56,166 nucleotides of DNA from an uncultured Bacillota bacterium. GTDB taxonomy: Bacteria > Bacillota > Clostridia > Oscillospirales > Oscillospiraceae. The notes below the pieces were generated by a model. The model was not told the DNA's origin. It ran no database searches and saw only the letters and a program-made list of their open reading frames with translations. Shown piece after piece: positions 1 to 8,240 of this stretch (position 1 is the first letter of the stretch; each line of letters opens with the position of its first letter). The position numbers and the translations under genes were made by a program. The stretch covers positions 1 to 56,166 of the forward strand of contig CANDCW010000008.1 in the NCBI GenBank assembly GCA_947383275.1, given 5' to 3'.

Positions 1-199
1 TCTCTTTTTCTATGGGCGGTCTTGCTGACGGTCATAGCTCGGCTGTTGACCCATCACGGCGGCTGGGATTTCAGCGGGATATTATTCAAGGTTGTACTGT
101 GGATTATGCAGTGTATTGCAATATTTTTCTGCTGGTGGATATTTATGGGTCTGCGGCTGAACAGATTCATAAAACGGCTCAACGAGGCTGGTTATACAT
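1..199 (+). CDS. C-terminal end of a membrane protein, partial
   Basis: The frame open from base 1 encodes a strongly hydrophobic stretch (around FKVVLWIMQCIAIFFCWWIF) followed by a basic segment (GLRLNRFIKRLNEAGY). This looks like the last one or two transmembrane helices of a membrane protein whose start lies outside the window. The frame stays open to base 513, but beyond about base 200 the peptide is no longer hydrophobic and is Arg/Gly/Pro-rich, and the better coding frame switches to the SUKH-like gene at 200. I infer that the original stop was lost by a frameshift or that a recombination joined the two genes. The family is not recognised. The end at 199 is where I judge the true coding signal to stop, not a stop codon. 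Confidence 0.35.
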
Positions 200-694
200 A
201 TGTCTTATCGCATCCCAGATCGGGAGTATATCATGTCTATCACGGGAGCCCCCGCCCCAGATTGGGGATATGGCGGCGGACCTCTCTGGCTGGATCTGCG
301 CGGCGCGGTGACGATGGAAGAATTGGAAAAGTGGATGGAGATTCTCCAGGAAATCCGGGACTACTGCGATTTGCCAGAAGAGAGCTTCCGCTATCTCATT
401 CCCATTGGGGACTGGGGTGCTGGCTGGGGGCCGCTATGCCTGGATTTGTCCAGAGAGGGAAAAGTAGACTACCAAAATGCAGATACTTGGTCTGTGGTAT
501 GGTTCGATCATGAGGACTTCGAGTGGGAGCAGAACTATCTGGGCGAGGATGGCCTGCTCCACGGACAGTCCGCTGCGCCAGACTTCAAAACGCTGCTGGA
601 GTGGTATTTCTGCGGCTCCCTGGAAGCTGAGTTTGAGGCGGCCACTGGCGTCAAGCCCACCTATGAGTGGTATCAGAATGGGACGCACTATTGA
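200..694 (+). CDS. SUKH (SMI1/KNR4)-like protein, probably N-terminally truncated
   Basis: A 164-residue acidic protein. Its second half has the pattern of the SMI1/KNR4 superfamily: IPIGDWGAGWGPLCLDLS around residue 67, then VVWFDHEDFEW, then a closing helix APDFKTLLEWYF. SUKH proteins commonly act as cytosolic immunity proteins against polymorphic or contact-dependent toxins. The conserved N-terminal block of the family (a Leu-Pro-x-x-Tyr-type motif) is not evident, and upstream sequence encodes a membrane tail in another frame, so this may be the 3' remnant of a longer gene. Only a weak ribosome site precedes the ATG. The neighbours (DUF4304 protein, Sel1 gene) also belong to families common in immunity gene clusters. 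No toxin gene is visible. Confidence 0.6.
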   Translation: MSYRIPDREYIMSITGAPAPDWGYGGGPLWLDLRGAVTMEELEKWMEILQEIRDYCDLPEESFRYLIPIGDWGAGWGPLCLDLSREGKVDYQNADTWSVVWFDHEDFEWEQNYLGEDGLLHGQSAAPDFKTLLEWYFCGSLEAEFEAATGVKPTYEWYQNGTHY

Positions 695-734
695 TAATTT
701 TGGAAAGCATTGCTGTAAAATCGATAGGTGAAGT

Positions 735-1853
735 ATGGATATTTCAAACGAGCGCAAGAAGGCATTGAAACAGGCTTATAAAGAAAAAGCGGCGGAGGAA
801 GAACTGCACCGCCGCATTCGGAATTTAGATGACTTTCGGAGGCTGTGGAAAGAATTGGTTCCCGCAACAGGACCGGCGGACTTTCTTCAAGGTGAATTGT
901 TACGGGCGGTAGAGAATCTAAGGGATGAATCCTGCCGAAATGGAAATCGAAACTTTGGCCTGCGGCATTTGGAGCAGTGCAGACTGTTAAGGGATACACT
1001 GAATAATTGGCCGGATTTTACCTCAGATGCAAGAAATACATATGGAAGGCTGATAGACCAAATCGAGGCAGCCGGTCTCAATTCAATAGAATATGAGCAT
1101 CTGAGTGCGAGAGAGCGGCGATCATATAAAAAACCAACGGACTGTACGGATCAGGTTATATACGATTTATTGTTGGTGACATTTACTGATTTCGCCCTTC
1201 ATCACACAGAAAAGATTCCTTTTGTTGGATATCCAAAGGTTAAACTTCCTGCTCCGCCGCCTCTGTCCCCCAGTGGCCTGATGGAAAACTGGGTTAAGGA
1301 GCTGTTCCATAAATACTGTAAGCCATTGGGATACAAAAGGGATGGAACTAATTTTCGTTTAATTCAGTCTGATGGGTTAGGCAAGATTATTAACTTTCAG
1401 CGAAATCAGTACAACACCGTTCAAAGCTGCTCTTTTACTATAAATGTGGGCGTTTATTTTGAAAAGACCTCAGCACTGAAAAACTTGAAGTTTAAAGAGT
1501 ATGAGTGCCTTGCACGTTCCCGCCCCAGACTGTTTGCCCCAGACCCGTGGTGGACGATTGAAGCTGGAAAACCATTCGAGGCAATCTGGCTGGACTTGGA
1601 GAAAAACTTTTCTGAGGCGGTATTACCGTGGTTTGACAGATTTCCATCCAAACAGGATACATTAGAGGCACTGGTTGAGGACCTTGCGCAAGGACACATT
1701 TCCATGCCGGTATATATCGCGAACCGTTTAACTGCCTACGGTTATGGCTTGAAATTGCTTCCTATTTTGAAATCTGAAAGATTTTTGCGTAAGAATCCCC
1801 GCCATACGCAAAATATCGCACAATTGATTAAACAGATAGAAACAGATTTGTAA
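735..1853 (+). CDS. DUF4304 domain protein
   Basis: A 372-residue soluble protein. The C-terminal half, from about residue 195, looks like DUF4304: a helix with KELFHKYCKPLGYKRDGTNF, then a strand pattern LGKIINFQRNQYN and FTINVGVYF. DUF4304 proteins are small cytosolic proteins repeatedly found beside polymorphic toxin systems, where an immunity role has been proposed. The first roughly 190 residues form a charged helical region I do not recognise. The gene is visibly more AT-rich than the neighbouring core genes, with many AAA, ATT and TTA codons, suggesting acquisition from outside. It begins 40 bases after the SUKH-like gene, with AGGTGA before the ATG. Confidence 0.65.
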   Translation: MDISNERKKALKQAYKEKAAEEELHRRIRNLDDFRRLWKELVPATGPADFLQGELLRAVENLRDESCRNGNRNFGLRHLEQCRLLRDTLNNWPDFTSDARNTYGRLIDQIEAAGLNSIEYEHLSARERRSYKKPTDCTDQVIYDLLLVTFTDFALHHTEKIPFVGYPKVKLPAPPPLSPSGLMENWVKELFHKYCKPLGYKRDGTNFRLIQSDGLGKIINFQRNQYNTVQSCSFTINVGVYFEKTSALKNLKFKEYECLARSRPRLFAPDPWWTIEAGKPFEAIWLDLEKNFSEAVLPWFDRFPSKQDTLEALVEDLAQGHISMPVYIANRLTAYGYGLKLLPILKSERFLRKNPRHTQNIAQLIKQIETDL

Positions 1854-1890
1854 CCAAAAGGAGATCGACAACATCAGGGAGTACAAATCC

Positions 1891-1995
1891 ATGCTTTTCA
1901 AGAATTTTCACGATCTACTTTGGTGCCTGTTCCTGGGTGCTGTGTGCGATGGGGCAACTGGAGAGCTGGAGGATTCAGAGTCTAAAGCTATTTGA
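1891..1995 (+). pseudogene. Short ORF, possible gene remnant
   Basis: A 34-codon ORF between the DUF4304 gene and the next membrane protein, with a Trp/Leu/Phe-rich peptide (LFKNFHDLLWCLFLGAV). The frame is open upstream to the AAGGAG at 1857-1862, but that site has no start codon at the right distance. This suggests the 5' end of a former gene has been lost or altered. The function is unknown and it may be a chance ORF. Confidence 0.2.
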
Positions 1996-2013
1996 AACGG
2001 ACAGAGGTGGACC

Positions 2014-3024
2014 GTGAAGAAGACAAGGAATAGAAAACGCCTCCATTTGGCGGCGCTGATCCTGGGGGCGTATGCCGTATGTCTCGGTTTTGGCCTGGTG
2101 CTGGCGGGCCTTGAGGATCTGCGGGGAGCCGTTGGCCCCATCCGCCTGCTGCTGGGGCTGGGAATGATGGGCTTCGGCCTCTTTGGGGTCTGGGACGGCT
2201 TGCGGGATAAACTCCGCCCCCAGGAAAAGCGCCCGCTGAAATCCCCAACGCAATACATTCTGACGGACAACTCCGGGAATCGTACTTCCAACATCACGGC
2301 GGAGAGGATTCGTGAGGAACTGGAAAAGCTGCGGGAGGGGGAGCGGGACAGTTTCCACCTGCAGCTCCTGACGCCCTTGGAGATTCCGGAGTGGGGGGAG
2401 TTGAAGCAGATCTCCTGTACGGCCCAAACCACGCTTACGCTGCTGGCTTTCTTCCAAACGGCGGATAGTGGCTGGCGGATCCGCACAAAGGCGATGGATC
2501 TTGAGGAGATAGCAGGGTGGTTCCGGAGTCTGCTGGAGGAATCTCTGCCGCTCTCCGGCTGGAACGATGGCTGGGAGACGCTGGAGGAGATCTCAGGCGA
2601 TCCCCAGGAAACCGAGGACTCGGAAAATCAGGAATTTAGAACCCAAGTTCTCAGAAACCGTGCGGGAGCTTATACCGTCTGGCACCGTCAGCTGACTATC
2701 GTGGGGGAGGCGTGGCGCAATGAGCACAGGTTTTTCACCGCTCATGATGTGGAGCTGGCGGCTCAGGGAGTCTATGAAGGAAAGCATCAGTACGCCATTT
2801 TGGAGTGGGGTTCTTCCTCCTTTGATCTGCTCACAGACCAGGAGGAACAGCTTCAGGTAATCTGGTGTACCAATAGGTGGGATGAGCGGGTTCGCCGCTA
2901 TTTCCGGAAGGCAGGCTTTGTTACACAGGTAAAATTCTGGCTGATCCAATATCTCAACGAGGGATATATGGACGAATACTGGGATGATATCACCGCCTTG
3001 GCGGGAGGACAGGGAAGGAAATGA
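2014..3024 (+). CDS. Unknown protein with two N-terminal membrane helices
   Basis: A 336-residue protein starting at a GTG preceded by GAGGTGG. Residues 10-33 and 41-60 form two hydrophobic helices separated by a short loop, followed by a roughly 270-residue hydrophilic domain rich in Trp, Glu and Leu with no motif I recognise. The architecture suggests a membrane-anchored protein with a cytosolic C-terminal domain. The downstream Sel1 gene starts one base past its stop, so the two are probably co-transcribed. Position among SUKH, DUF4304 and Sel1 genes suggests membership of the same accessory cluster, but no function can be assigned. Confidence 0.7.
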   Translation: MKKTRNRKRLHLAALILGAYAVCLGFGLVLAGLEDLRGAVGPIRLLLGLGMMGFGLFGVWDGLRDKLRPQEKRPLKSPTQYILTDNSGNRTSNITAERIREELEKLREGERDSFHLQLLTPLEIPEWGELKQISCTAQTTLTLLAFFQTADSGWRIRTKAMDLEEIAGWFRSLLEESLPLSGWNDGWETLEEISGDPQETEDSENQEFRTQVLRNRAGAYTVWHRQLTIVGEAWRNEHRFFTAHDVELAAQGVYEGKHQYAILEWGSSSFDLLTDQEEQLQVIWCTNRWDERVRRYFRKAGFVTQVKFWLIQYLNEGYMDEYWDDITALAGGQGRK

Positions 3025-3025
3025 T

Positions 3026-4261
3026 ATGGGTAAGTATTTCAGTGATGTGGTAGACAAGGCCATTGAAGACCTATACTACTGCTGTGACAATGACCGGGCC
3101 AAGACCGCGGCGGAGGCGCTGTTTCGAGCTGCCAAGGAGGGGGACGGGGATGCCTGTTACTTCCTCTCCCGGTGCTTCTCCGGCTCCTGCTACAGCTGGG
3201 AGTATCACCCCTTTGAGGAGAACGAGGCGGCGGCCTATGCCATGCTGCGGGAGTCTGTGGCGAAGGGCAGCGCCGTGGGAGTGCTGGGTGCCATCCGCAT
3301 GGATATGCTGACGCCGGATATGCGGGAGAGTATGCCCTTTGAGAGTACCCAGGCCGCTTGGGATGTGGTCTATAAGAAGGCGGAGGCCGGGTGTCCGTTC
3401 TGCTAGTATATGATTGGGAACACCTACTACTTCCTGGACGTCATCGAGATCGGCGACCGGTCGGAGCGGGAGTTCGGAAGCCGGAAAGCGTGGGATAACT
3501 GGCGGCGGGAACAGATGGAGGCGAGCCTTCCCTGGTTTGAAAAAGCGTTTTCCGGCGGCATGATCCTAGCGGGACGGAATTACTGCCATTATTATGAGCA
3601 TGGCCGGGGAGATTTGATTCCGCCGGAGCCGGAAAAGGAAGTTCCCATTATGTGCCGGGGCGCGGAGTTGGGCTACCCAGAGTGGATGTACGCCTACGCC
3701 CATTACCTGCATTACACAGAGGAGAAGGACAAAGAAGCTCTTTCCTGGGCGCTGAAAGCGGCAGAAGCAGGGCATCTATGGAGCTGGCACATTGTGGGAG
3801 ACCTCTATTGGGACGGCAAGGATGTGGAGCATAACCAATCCTATTCCATAGAATGCTATGAAAAAACCGCCGGATATGGCAATGACAGCTATGCCTGCCG
3901 CCAGTTGGGGCGGATGTATTTCAACGGCTGGGGTACAGCGGTGGACTATGCCCGGGCGGTCCAGTGGCTGGAGCGGGATGAGGAACCGGAATGGATCAAG
4001 TATGATTTGCTGGGGATCTGCTATCTGCTGGGGTACGGGTGCCAGCAGGACCCGGCGCGGGGAAAAGCGTACCTTGAGAAAAGCAAGGACTCGCCCTATA
4101 AAAACTATGGCCTGGGGATGATGTACGCCGAGGGAATCGGTGTGCGGGAAAACATTGAAAAGGGCGTGGGGTATTTGAAAGCGGCGGGAAATTACGGGCC
4201 GGCAGTGGAGGCGCTGACGCACTATAAAAAGAGCTGGTTCGGCGTCTGGCGGCGGAAGTGA
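3026..4261 (+). pseudogene. Sel1-repeat protein, interrupted by an in-frame amber codon
   Basis: Two ORFs (3026-3406 and 3410-4261) lie in the same frame, separated only by TAG at 3404-3406 and one further codon. Read through, they give one protein of about 410 residues. The second part has clear Sel1/TPR-like helix pairs (ALKAAEAGHLWSWHIVGDLY; QLGRMYFNGWGTAVDYARAV; LGMMYAEGIGVRENIEKGV). The first part has the same character (ALFRAAKEGDGDACYFLSRC). Sel1-repeat proteins are alpha-solenoid scaffolds for protein-protein contacts. The amber codon sits where glutamine would be expected (…PFC-stop-YMIGN), so a CAG-to-TAG change is the simplest explanation. The start at 3026 follows GGAAGG. Either a nonsense mutation has split the gene or limited readthrough occurs. 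TAG ends other genes here normally. Confidence 0.75.
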
Positions 4262-4294
4262 GCGTTGAATGTCTGTGACAAGGAGGCTGACTGA

Positions 4295-4653
4295 ATGGCT
4301 TACTCTTTGATGATTGCGCCTTTCGATTTTGCAAATCACTCTATACGACTCCCCTTCAAGCTGTACGGGGCGGCTGTGGTGATGTGCGTCGCGGCGCTTG
4401 GTATGTAGTTGCTTTTGCCCTGATTACCATCGCGTGCAGCTTTTTGATGGGGCTGTATGTGCCGCCGCCTCCGCCCCCGGCGACCTGGATTCGTTTCCCC
4501 GCGGCGTCTGTTGCCTATAGTGCCATTGCATGGTCTCCTTTCGTTGGGACGGAAAACCGCCCCCGTTTTGTTGTTGACAAAACAAAGGCGGTTGAGTATA
4601 ATAAACGCAGAAGGGCGCTGTTACGTAACGGCTGGCCCGATGATATCAGCTAA
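4295..4653 (+). pseudogene. Small membrane protein gene, probably frameshifted
   Basis: An ATG at 4295 with AAGGAGG at 4280-4286 opens a 37-codon ORF ending in LYGAAVVMCVAALGM then TAG (4406-4408). The frame from 4384 then continues with a hydrophobic helix (VVAFALITIACSFLMGLY), a run of six prolines and a basic tail (NKRRRALLRNGW) to 4653. Together they resemble one protein of about 110-120 residues with one or two membrane helices that lost its frame near 4384-4405. Unknown family. The strong Shine-Dalgarno on the 5' part and the terminator directly after the 3' part support a once-intact single gene. Confidence 0.4.
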
Positions 4654-4658
4654 ACAGA

Positions 4659-4699
4659 GTTAGCCGCTCGGGGGCCATCCGGGCGGCTAACACGCTTTT
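4659..4699 (+). terminator. Intrinsic terminator after the accessory cluster
   Basis: A 13-bp stem (4659-4671 with 4679-4691: GTTAGCCGCTCGG against CCGGGCGGCTAAC, one mismatch) is followed by ACGCTTTTG. It closes the transcription unit of the left-edge genes. Confidence 0.7.
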
Positions 4700-4748
4700 G
4701 GGCAGTGAGGCGTAAAATCATCACGACAATGCCCAGTGGACATTTATT

Positions 4749-4776
4749 TTTAAGGAAATCTTAATCTTTGCTAAAC
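4749..4776 (+). promoter_or_regulatory. Three 11-bp-spaced direct repeats, candidate OmpR-family operator
   Basis: TTTAAG (4749), CTTAAT (4760) and CTAAAC (4771) are spaced exactly 11 bases apart, about one helical turn. This is the arrangement bound by tandem winged-helix response regulators. A plausible -10 (TATGAT, 4798-4803) lies just downstream with no good -35, as expected for an activated promoter. The operon it precedes encodes an OmpR-type regulator, so autoregulation is inferred. Confidence 0.45.
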
Positions 4777-4847
4777 GCTCCTTCAACCAGCAGATGATAT
4801 GATAACAACGTAAAAAGGAACCTGGCCCATAGAAAGGAGCCGTTACT

Positions 4848-5432
4848 ATGGAGATCACACTGGAACTGGTGGAACGCCTGAAGGAGAAAGCCAACGTCAG
4901 CTATGCCCAGGCTAAGGAGGCGCTGGAGTACAGCGGCGGCAACCTGCTGGACGCTCTGATTTACCTGGAAGAAAAAGGGACGATTCCCCGAGAGGAGGGC
5001 GCTTATTTCTCCACCAGGAGCGAGATGCCTCCGCCCCAGCAGGAACCTCTCCCTATCCCAGTAACCGACCAGGAAAAGAAGGAAAAGAAACACAAGGCGC
5101 CCCATCCCAAGAAAAAGGGGAGCGGCCGGAACGTTTTCGTCACCCTGCGCCGCTGGCTCATCGACAACGAACTGGAGATCTGGCGCCGCGGCCAGCCCGT
5201 CACCGCCCTGCCGGTCTTGATTCTGCTGCTTCTGCTGTGCTGCGCTTTCTGGCTTACTGCACTTGTGCTACTGCTGGGCCTCTTTCTGGGCTTCCGTTAC
5301 CGCTTCTCCGGGCCTGACCTGGACCGGGACAACCTGAACGGCGTCATCGGCGACCTGGCCGACACTGCCTCCGATTTGGGGCACAAGGTCATGGAGGAGC
5401 TGAAACACGACTGGCACTCTGATCAGAAATAA
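4848..5432 (+). CDS. DUF4342 family membrane protein with UBA-like N-terminus
   Basis: A 194-residue protein. Residues 1-45 (EITLELVERLKEKANVSYAQ…GGNLLDALIYLEEKG) resemble a UBA/TS-N helical bundle. Residues 60-90 are a Pro/Lys-rich linker. Residues 100-160 contain a DUF4342-like segment with one long or two closely spaced membrane helices (VLILLLLLCCAFWLTALVL) ending in FRYRF. Families of this architecture are found in Firmicutes without an assigned reaction. It has AAAGGAG before the ATG and is followed 21 bases later by a response regulator gene, with flavodoxin and kinase genes behind. That points to a membrane or envelope-linked role under two-component control; this last point is inference. 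Confidence 0.75.
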   Translation: MEITLELVERLKEKANVSYAQAKEALEYSGGNLLDALIYLEEKGTIPREEGAYFSTRSEMPPPQQEPLPIPVTDQEKKEKKHKAPHPKKKGSGRNVFVTLRRWLIDNELEIWRRGQPVTALPVLILLLLLCCAFWLTALVLLLGLFLGFRYRFSGPDLDRDNLNGVIGDLADTASDLGHKVMEELKHDWHSDQK

Positions 5433-5453
5433 AACATAAATGAGGTGGCATAA

Positions 5454-6134
5454 ATGCCGGAACGCATCCTTTTGGTGGAGGACGAAGAAAAGCTGGCCCG
5501 CATGGTAGAAATGGAGCTGAAATATGAGGGCTATCAGATAGAAAAGGCCTTGGACGGCCGCAAGGGGCTGGAGCTGGCCCTGAGCGGTGGCTTTGAGCTG
5601 GTGCTGCTGGACATCATGCTGCCCCAGCTGTCCGGGATGGAGGTCCTGCGCCGGCTGCGGCGGGAGAGCCAGGTTCCGGTCATTATGCTGACCGCGCGGG
5701 ACAGCGTTATGGACAAGGTAGCCGGGTTGGATTCCGGGGCCGACGACTATATCACCAAGCCCTTTGCCATTGAGGAGCTGCTGGCACGGATCCGGGCCGC
5801 CCTGCGCAATAAAAACGGCCAGGGGCGGCAGAACATCCCCCTGGCCGCGGGACCGCTGGTAATGGACGTGGAAAAACACCAGGTCACAGTGCGGGGTCAA
5901 AACGTGGAACTGACCAAGAAAGAGTTCGACCTGCTCCGCCATCTGCTGGAGAACAAGGACCGCGTGCTCACCCGGGAGGCTCTGCTGGACGCGGTATGGG
6001 GCTTCGACTTTGTGGGAGAAACCAACTCAGTGGACGTCTACATCCGCTTTTTGCGCTCCAAACTGGACGATGCTTTCGGGCTGAAGCTGATTCATACCGT
6101 ACGGGGCGTAGGTTATGTCATCAAGGAGGAATAA
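5454..6134 (+). CDS. OmpR/PhoB-family response regulator
   Basis: 226 residues. The receiver domain (1-120) has the acidic pair E9/D10, the phospho-acceptor D53 (LLLDIMLP), T80 and K102 (TKPF). A winged-helix DNA-binding domain follows (130-226) with the typical LTKKEFDLLRHLLENK and VDVYIRFLRSKL pattern. It should be phosphorylated by the histidine kinase encoded at 6715 and then bind direct-repeat DNA such as the boxes at 4749-4776. The operon order is DUF4342 gene, regulator, flavodoxin, kinase, all on the plus strand with short gaps. An intact, ordinary member of its family; its specific regulon is unknown. Confidence 0.93.
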   Translation: MPERILLVEDEEKLARMVEMELKYEGYQIEKALDGRKGLELALSGGFELVLLDIMLPQLSGMEVLRRLRRESQVPVIMLTARDSVMDKVAGLDSGADDYITKPFAIEELLARIRAALRNKNGQGRQNIPLAAGPLVMDVEKHQVTVRGQNVELTKKEFDLLRHLLENKDRVLTREALLDAVWGFDFVGETNSVDVYIRFLRSKLDDAFGLKLIHTVRGVGYVIKEE

Positions 6135-6146
6135 GGAGGGGCCACC

Positions 6147-6653
6147 ATGGTCATCGTGTACCGTTCTAACACCGGCTTCACCAGGGAGTACGCCGAAATG
6201 CTGGGCAAAGCGGAAAAAATAAAGGTCTACAGCGTATCTGAGGCGGAAAGCAAGGTCCCCAGCGGGGAGGACATCTTCTACCTGGGCCCACTTATGGCGG
6301 GCCACATCTCGGGCATCGACCAGGCTGTGAAAAAATATGCCGTCAAGGGTGTGGGAGGAGTTGGCATATCCCCCGCCTCTCCGCAAGTGCTGGAGACACT
6401 GTCCAAGGCAAATTATGTTCCAAACGCCCCCATTTTTTACCTCCAGGGCGGCTGGGCCCCAAAAAAGGTGGGCTGGCTCAAGCGGCGAATGGTGGGAATG
6501 GCCACCAGATCCATGCGCGAAGCCCTCCAGGACAAGGGCAGCCGCCGCACCCCCGAAGAGAATCAGCAGCTGGACTTTCTGATCCACGGCGGCAGCTGGG
6601 TGTCATTTGACAAGCTGGACGCAATCCGAGATTGGATCAGAGAAAATAAATAA
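6147..6653 (+). CDS. Flavodoxin-domain protein
   Basis: 168 residues. The N-terminus (VIVYRSNTGFTREYAEML) matches the FMN phosphate-binding loop of flavodoxins, here with an S-N-T-G-F-T sequence. The remainder follows a flavodoxin-like alternating alpha/beta plan, with a central FYLGPLMAGHISGIDQ segment and a C-terminal helix. It is the length of short HemG-like or menaquinone-dependent flavodoxins, but nothing nearby concerns heme, so I do not assign protoporphyrinogen oxidase activity. It sits 12 bases after the response regulator and 61 bases before the sensor kinase, so it is very likely co-transcribed. A redox-linked role in signalling or envelope repair is inference. Confidence 0.8.
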   Translation: MVIVYRSNTGFTREYAEMLGKAEKIKVYSVSEAESKVPSGEDIFYLGPLMAGHISGIDQAVKKYAVKGVGGVGISPASPQVLETLSKANYVPNAPIFYLQGGWAPKKVGWLKRRMVGMATRSMREALQDKGSRRTPEENQQLDFLIHGGSWVSFDKLDAIRDWIRENK

Positions 6654-6714
6654 CCGTCTTTTTTGCTAAGGAGCCACCCTGCAGTGGCATAACGGTCTCA
6701 AAGGAGGCTCTCCT

Positions 6715-8172
6715 ATGGCCCGCAAACGACATAGATTCCAGACCCCGCCCCCGGCGGACCCCATTGCAGCGGCCCGGGACTCCTCCCTGGCCCTGCGGCT
6801 GAACATCGGATTTTTCCTGCGGCAGCTGGGTATTTTCCTGGTCATGGATCTACTTCTGCTGGGAATGGCAGTCTTTGGGATGTTTCTCTACGCCGAAAAC
6901 CGCTGTGCTGACGTAGTAAACCTGGTCAACGCCCGGGGGGTGCCCTCCCAGGACGCCCTCGCCTGGATGGAGGCCAGCGACTATACCATCACAGGGCTGG
7001 ACCACGAACCGAAGGGTTATCCCGCCGAATATTTTTTCTGGCTCCCTACCAGCCGTCAGGAAATCTGGAACGGCTTGCGCACCTGGAACATCAGCGAATA
7101 TTACACGGTGGAAATGCCCAATGATGGCCGGCCCTACGCCGTCACGGTGGACTTATCCGGCATTTTCACCGGCCTATACTGGTCGGCAATCGCCATTTTG
7201 CTCTGCCAGGGGCTGTCTCTGATCTCCAATCTGTTTCGCAGCAACCGGTCCATTCGCAAAGTCCTGCGGCCCATCCAGGACCTGGCCGCAACTGCGGCCC
7301 GTCTCAACTCCATGACGCATATGTCCAAGCGGGAGATCGAGAGCCTGGCCGGCGAGCTGGACAAGATCGACGCCGGACATCTGGACAGCCGCATCAACCT
7401 GCCCCCCACGCAAAAGGAGCTGCGCTCCCTGGCTCAGTCCATTAATGAAATGATGGACCGGGTAAACCAAGCCTACAGCGCCCAAATGCGCTTTGTCTCC
7501 GACGCCAGCCATGAGCTGCGCACCCCCATTGCCGTCATCCAGGGCTACGCCGCCCTGCTGGACCGCTGGGGCAAAGCCGACCCAGACGCCCTCCAGGAGT
7601 CCATCGACGCCATACGGGGGGAGGCCGCCTCCATGGAGCGGCTGGTGGAGCAGCTGCTCTTCCTGGCCCGGGGGGACAACGACTCCCAACCGGTAAAAAT
7701 GGAGCGGCTGGACCTCACAAACCTGGCCGGAGAGGTGCTCCGGGAGGAGGAAATGCTCCACCCCGAACGTACCTTCCTCCCCCGCTGGGGGGAGGACCCC
7801 GTCAGCATATATGCTGACCCCGGCTTAATGAAGCAGGTTTTGCGCATTCTTATGGACAACAGCCTGAAATACAGCTCCTCCGAGGGCCGGATCTATCTGC
7901 GGGTCTCCGGGAGCGGGGACTGCGTCCGGGTCACGGTTCAGGACGAGGGAATCGGCATCCCTGCCGACGGCATTCCCCACATCTTCGACCGCTTCTACCG
8001 CACCGACTTGTCCCGGGACCGGAAAACCGGCGGCACCGGGCTGGGGCTGTCCATCGCCCGGTGGATCGTGGAGCGCCACGGCGGCTGGTTCGAGGTCGTC
8101 TCCCGGCCCGGCGTAGGCACCCGCATTACGACCGTCTTGCCGGCTGTTCAGGAAGAAAAGAGCGCATCCTAA
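6715..8172 (+). CDS. Sensor histidine kinase with HAMP domain
   Basis: 485 residues. Membrane helices lie at about 33-58 and 150-172, flanking a roughly 90-residue extracytoplasmic sensor loop rich in aromatic residues. A HAMP-like region (about 180-250) follows. The dimerisation/phospho-acceptor motif has H266 (SDASHELRTPIAVIQG). The ATPase domain has an N box (MDNSLKYS), G1 (DEGIGIP), F box (FDRFYR) and G2 (GGTGLGLSIARWIVERHGG). It is the partner of the regulator encoded at 5454. AAAGGAGG precedes the ATG. All catalytic motifs are present, so it should be active; the ligand is unknown. Confidence 0.93.
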   Translation: MARKRHRFQTPPPADPIAAARDSSLALRLNIGFFLRQLGIFLVMDLLLLGMAVFGMFLYAENRCADVVNLVNARGVPSQDALAWMEASDYTITGLDHEPKGYPAEYFFWLPTSRQEIWNGLRTWNISEYYTVEMPNDGRPYAVTVDLSGIFTGLYWSAIAILLCQGLSLISNLFRSNRSIRKVLRPIQDLAATAARLNSMTHMSKREIESLAGELDKIDAGHLDSRINLPPTQKELRSLAQSINEMMDRVNQAYSAQMRFVSDASHELRTPIAVIQGYAALLDRWGKADPDALQESIDAIRGEAASMERLVEQLLFLARGDNDSQPVKMERLDLTNLAGEVLREEEMLHPERTFLPRWGEDPVSIYADPGLMKQVLRILMDNSLKYSSSEGRIYLRVSGSGDCVRVTVQDEGIGIPADGIPHIFDRFYRTDLSRDRKTGGTGLGLSIARWIVERHGGWFEVVSRPGVGTRITTVLPAVQEEKSAS

Positions 8173-8206
8173 CTCCTCCCGCCAACGCAGGAGGGGTTTT
8201 TATTTT
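8171..8206 (+). terminator. Intrinsic terminator after the kinase gene
   Basis: The stem AACTCCTCC / GGAGGGGTT (one G-U pair) with a 10-base loop is followed by a T-rich TTTATTTT tail. It starts at the kinase stop codon. Confidence 0.75.
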
Positions 8207-8240
8207 GGGGACATACCTCTCCCCTCCGCCGCATAGGATG

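Noticed and set aside
6147..6653. Protoporphyrinogen oxidase (HemG) call for the flavodoxin
   Set aside because: Only the flavodoxin fold is supported; no heme genes adjoin it and it sits inside a two-component operon.
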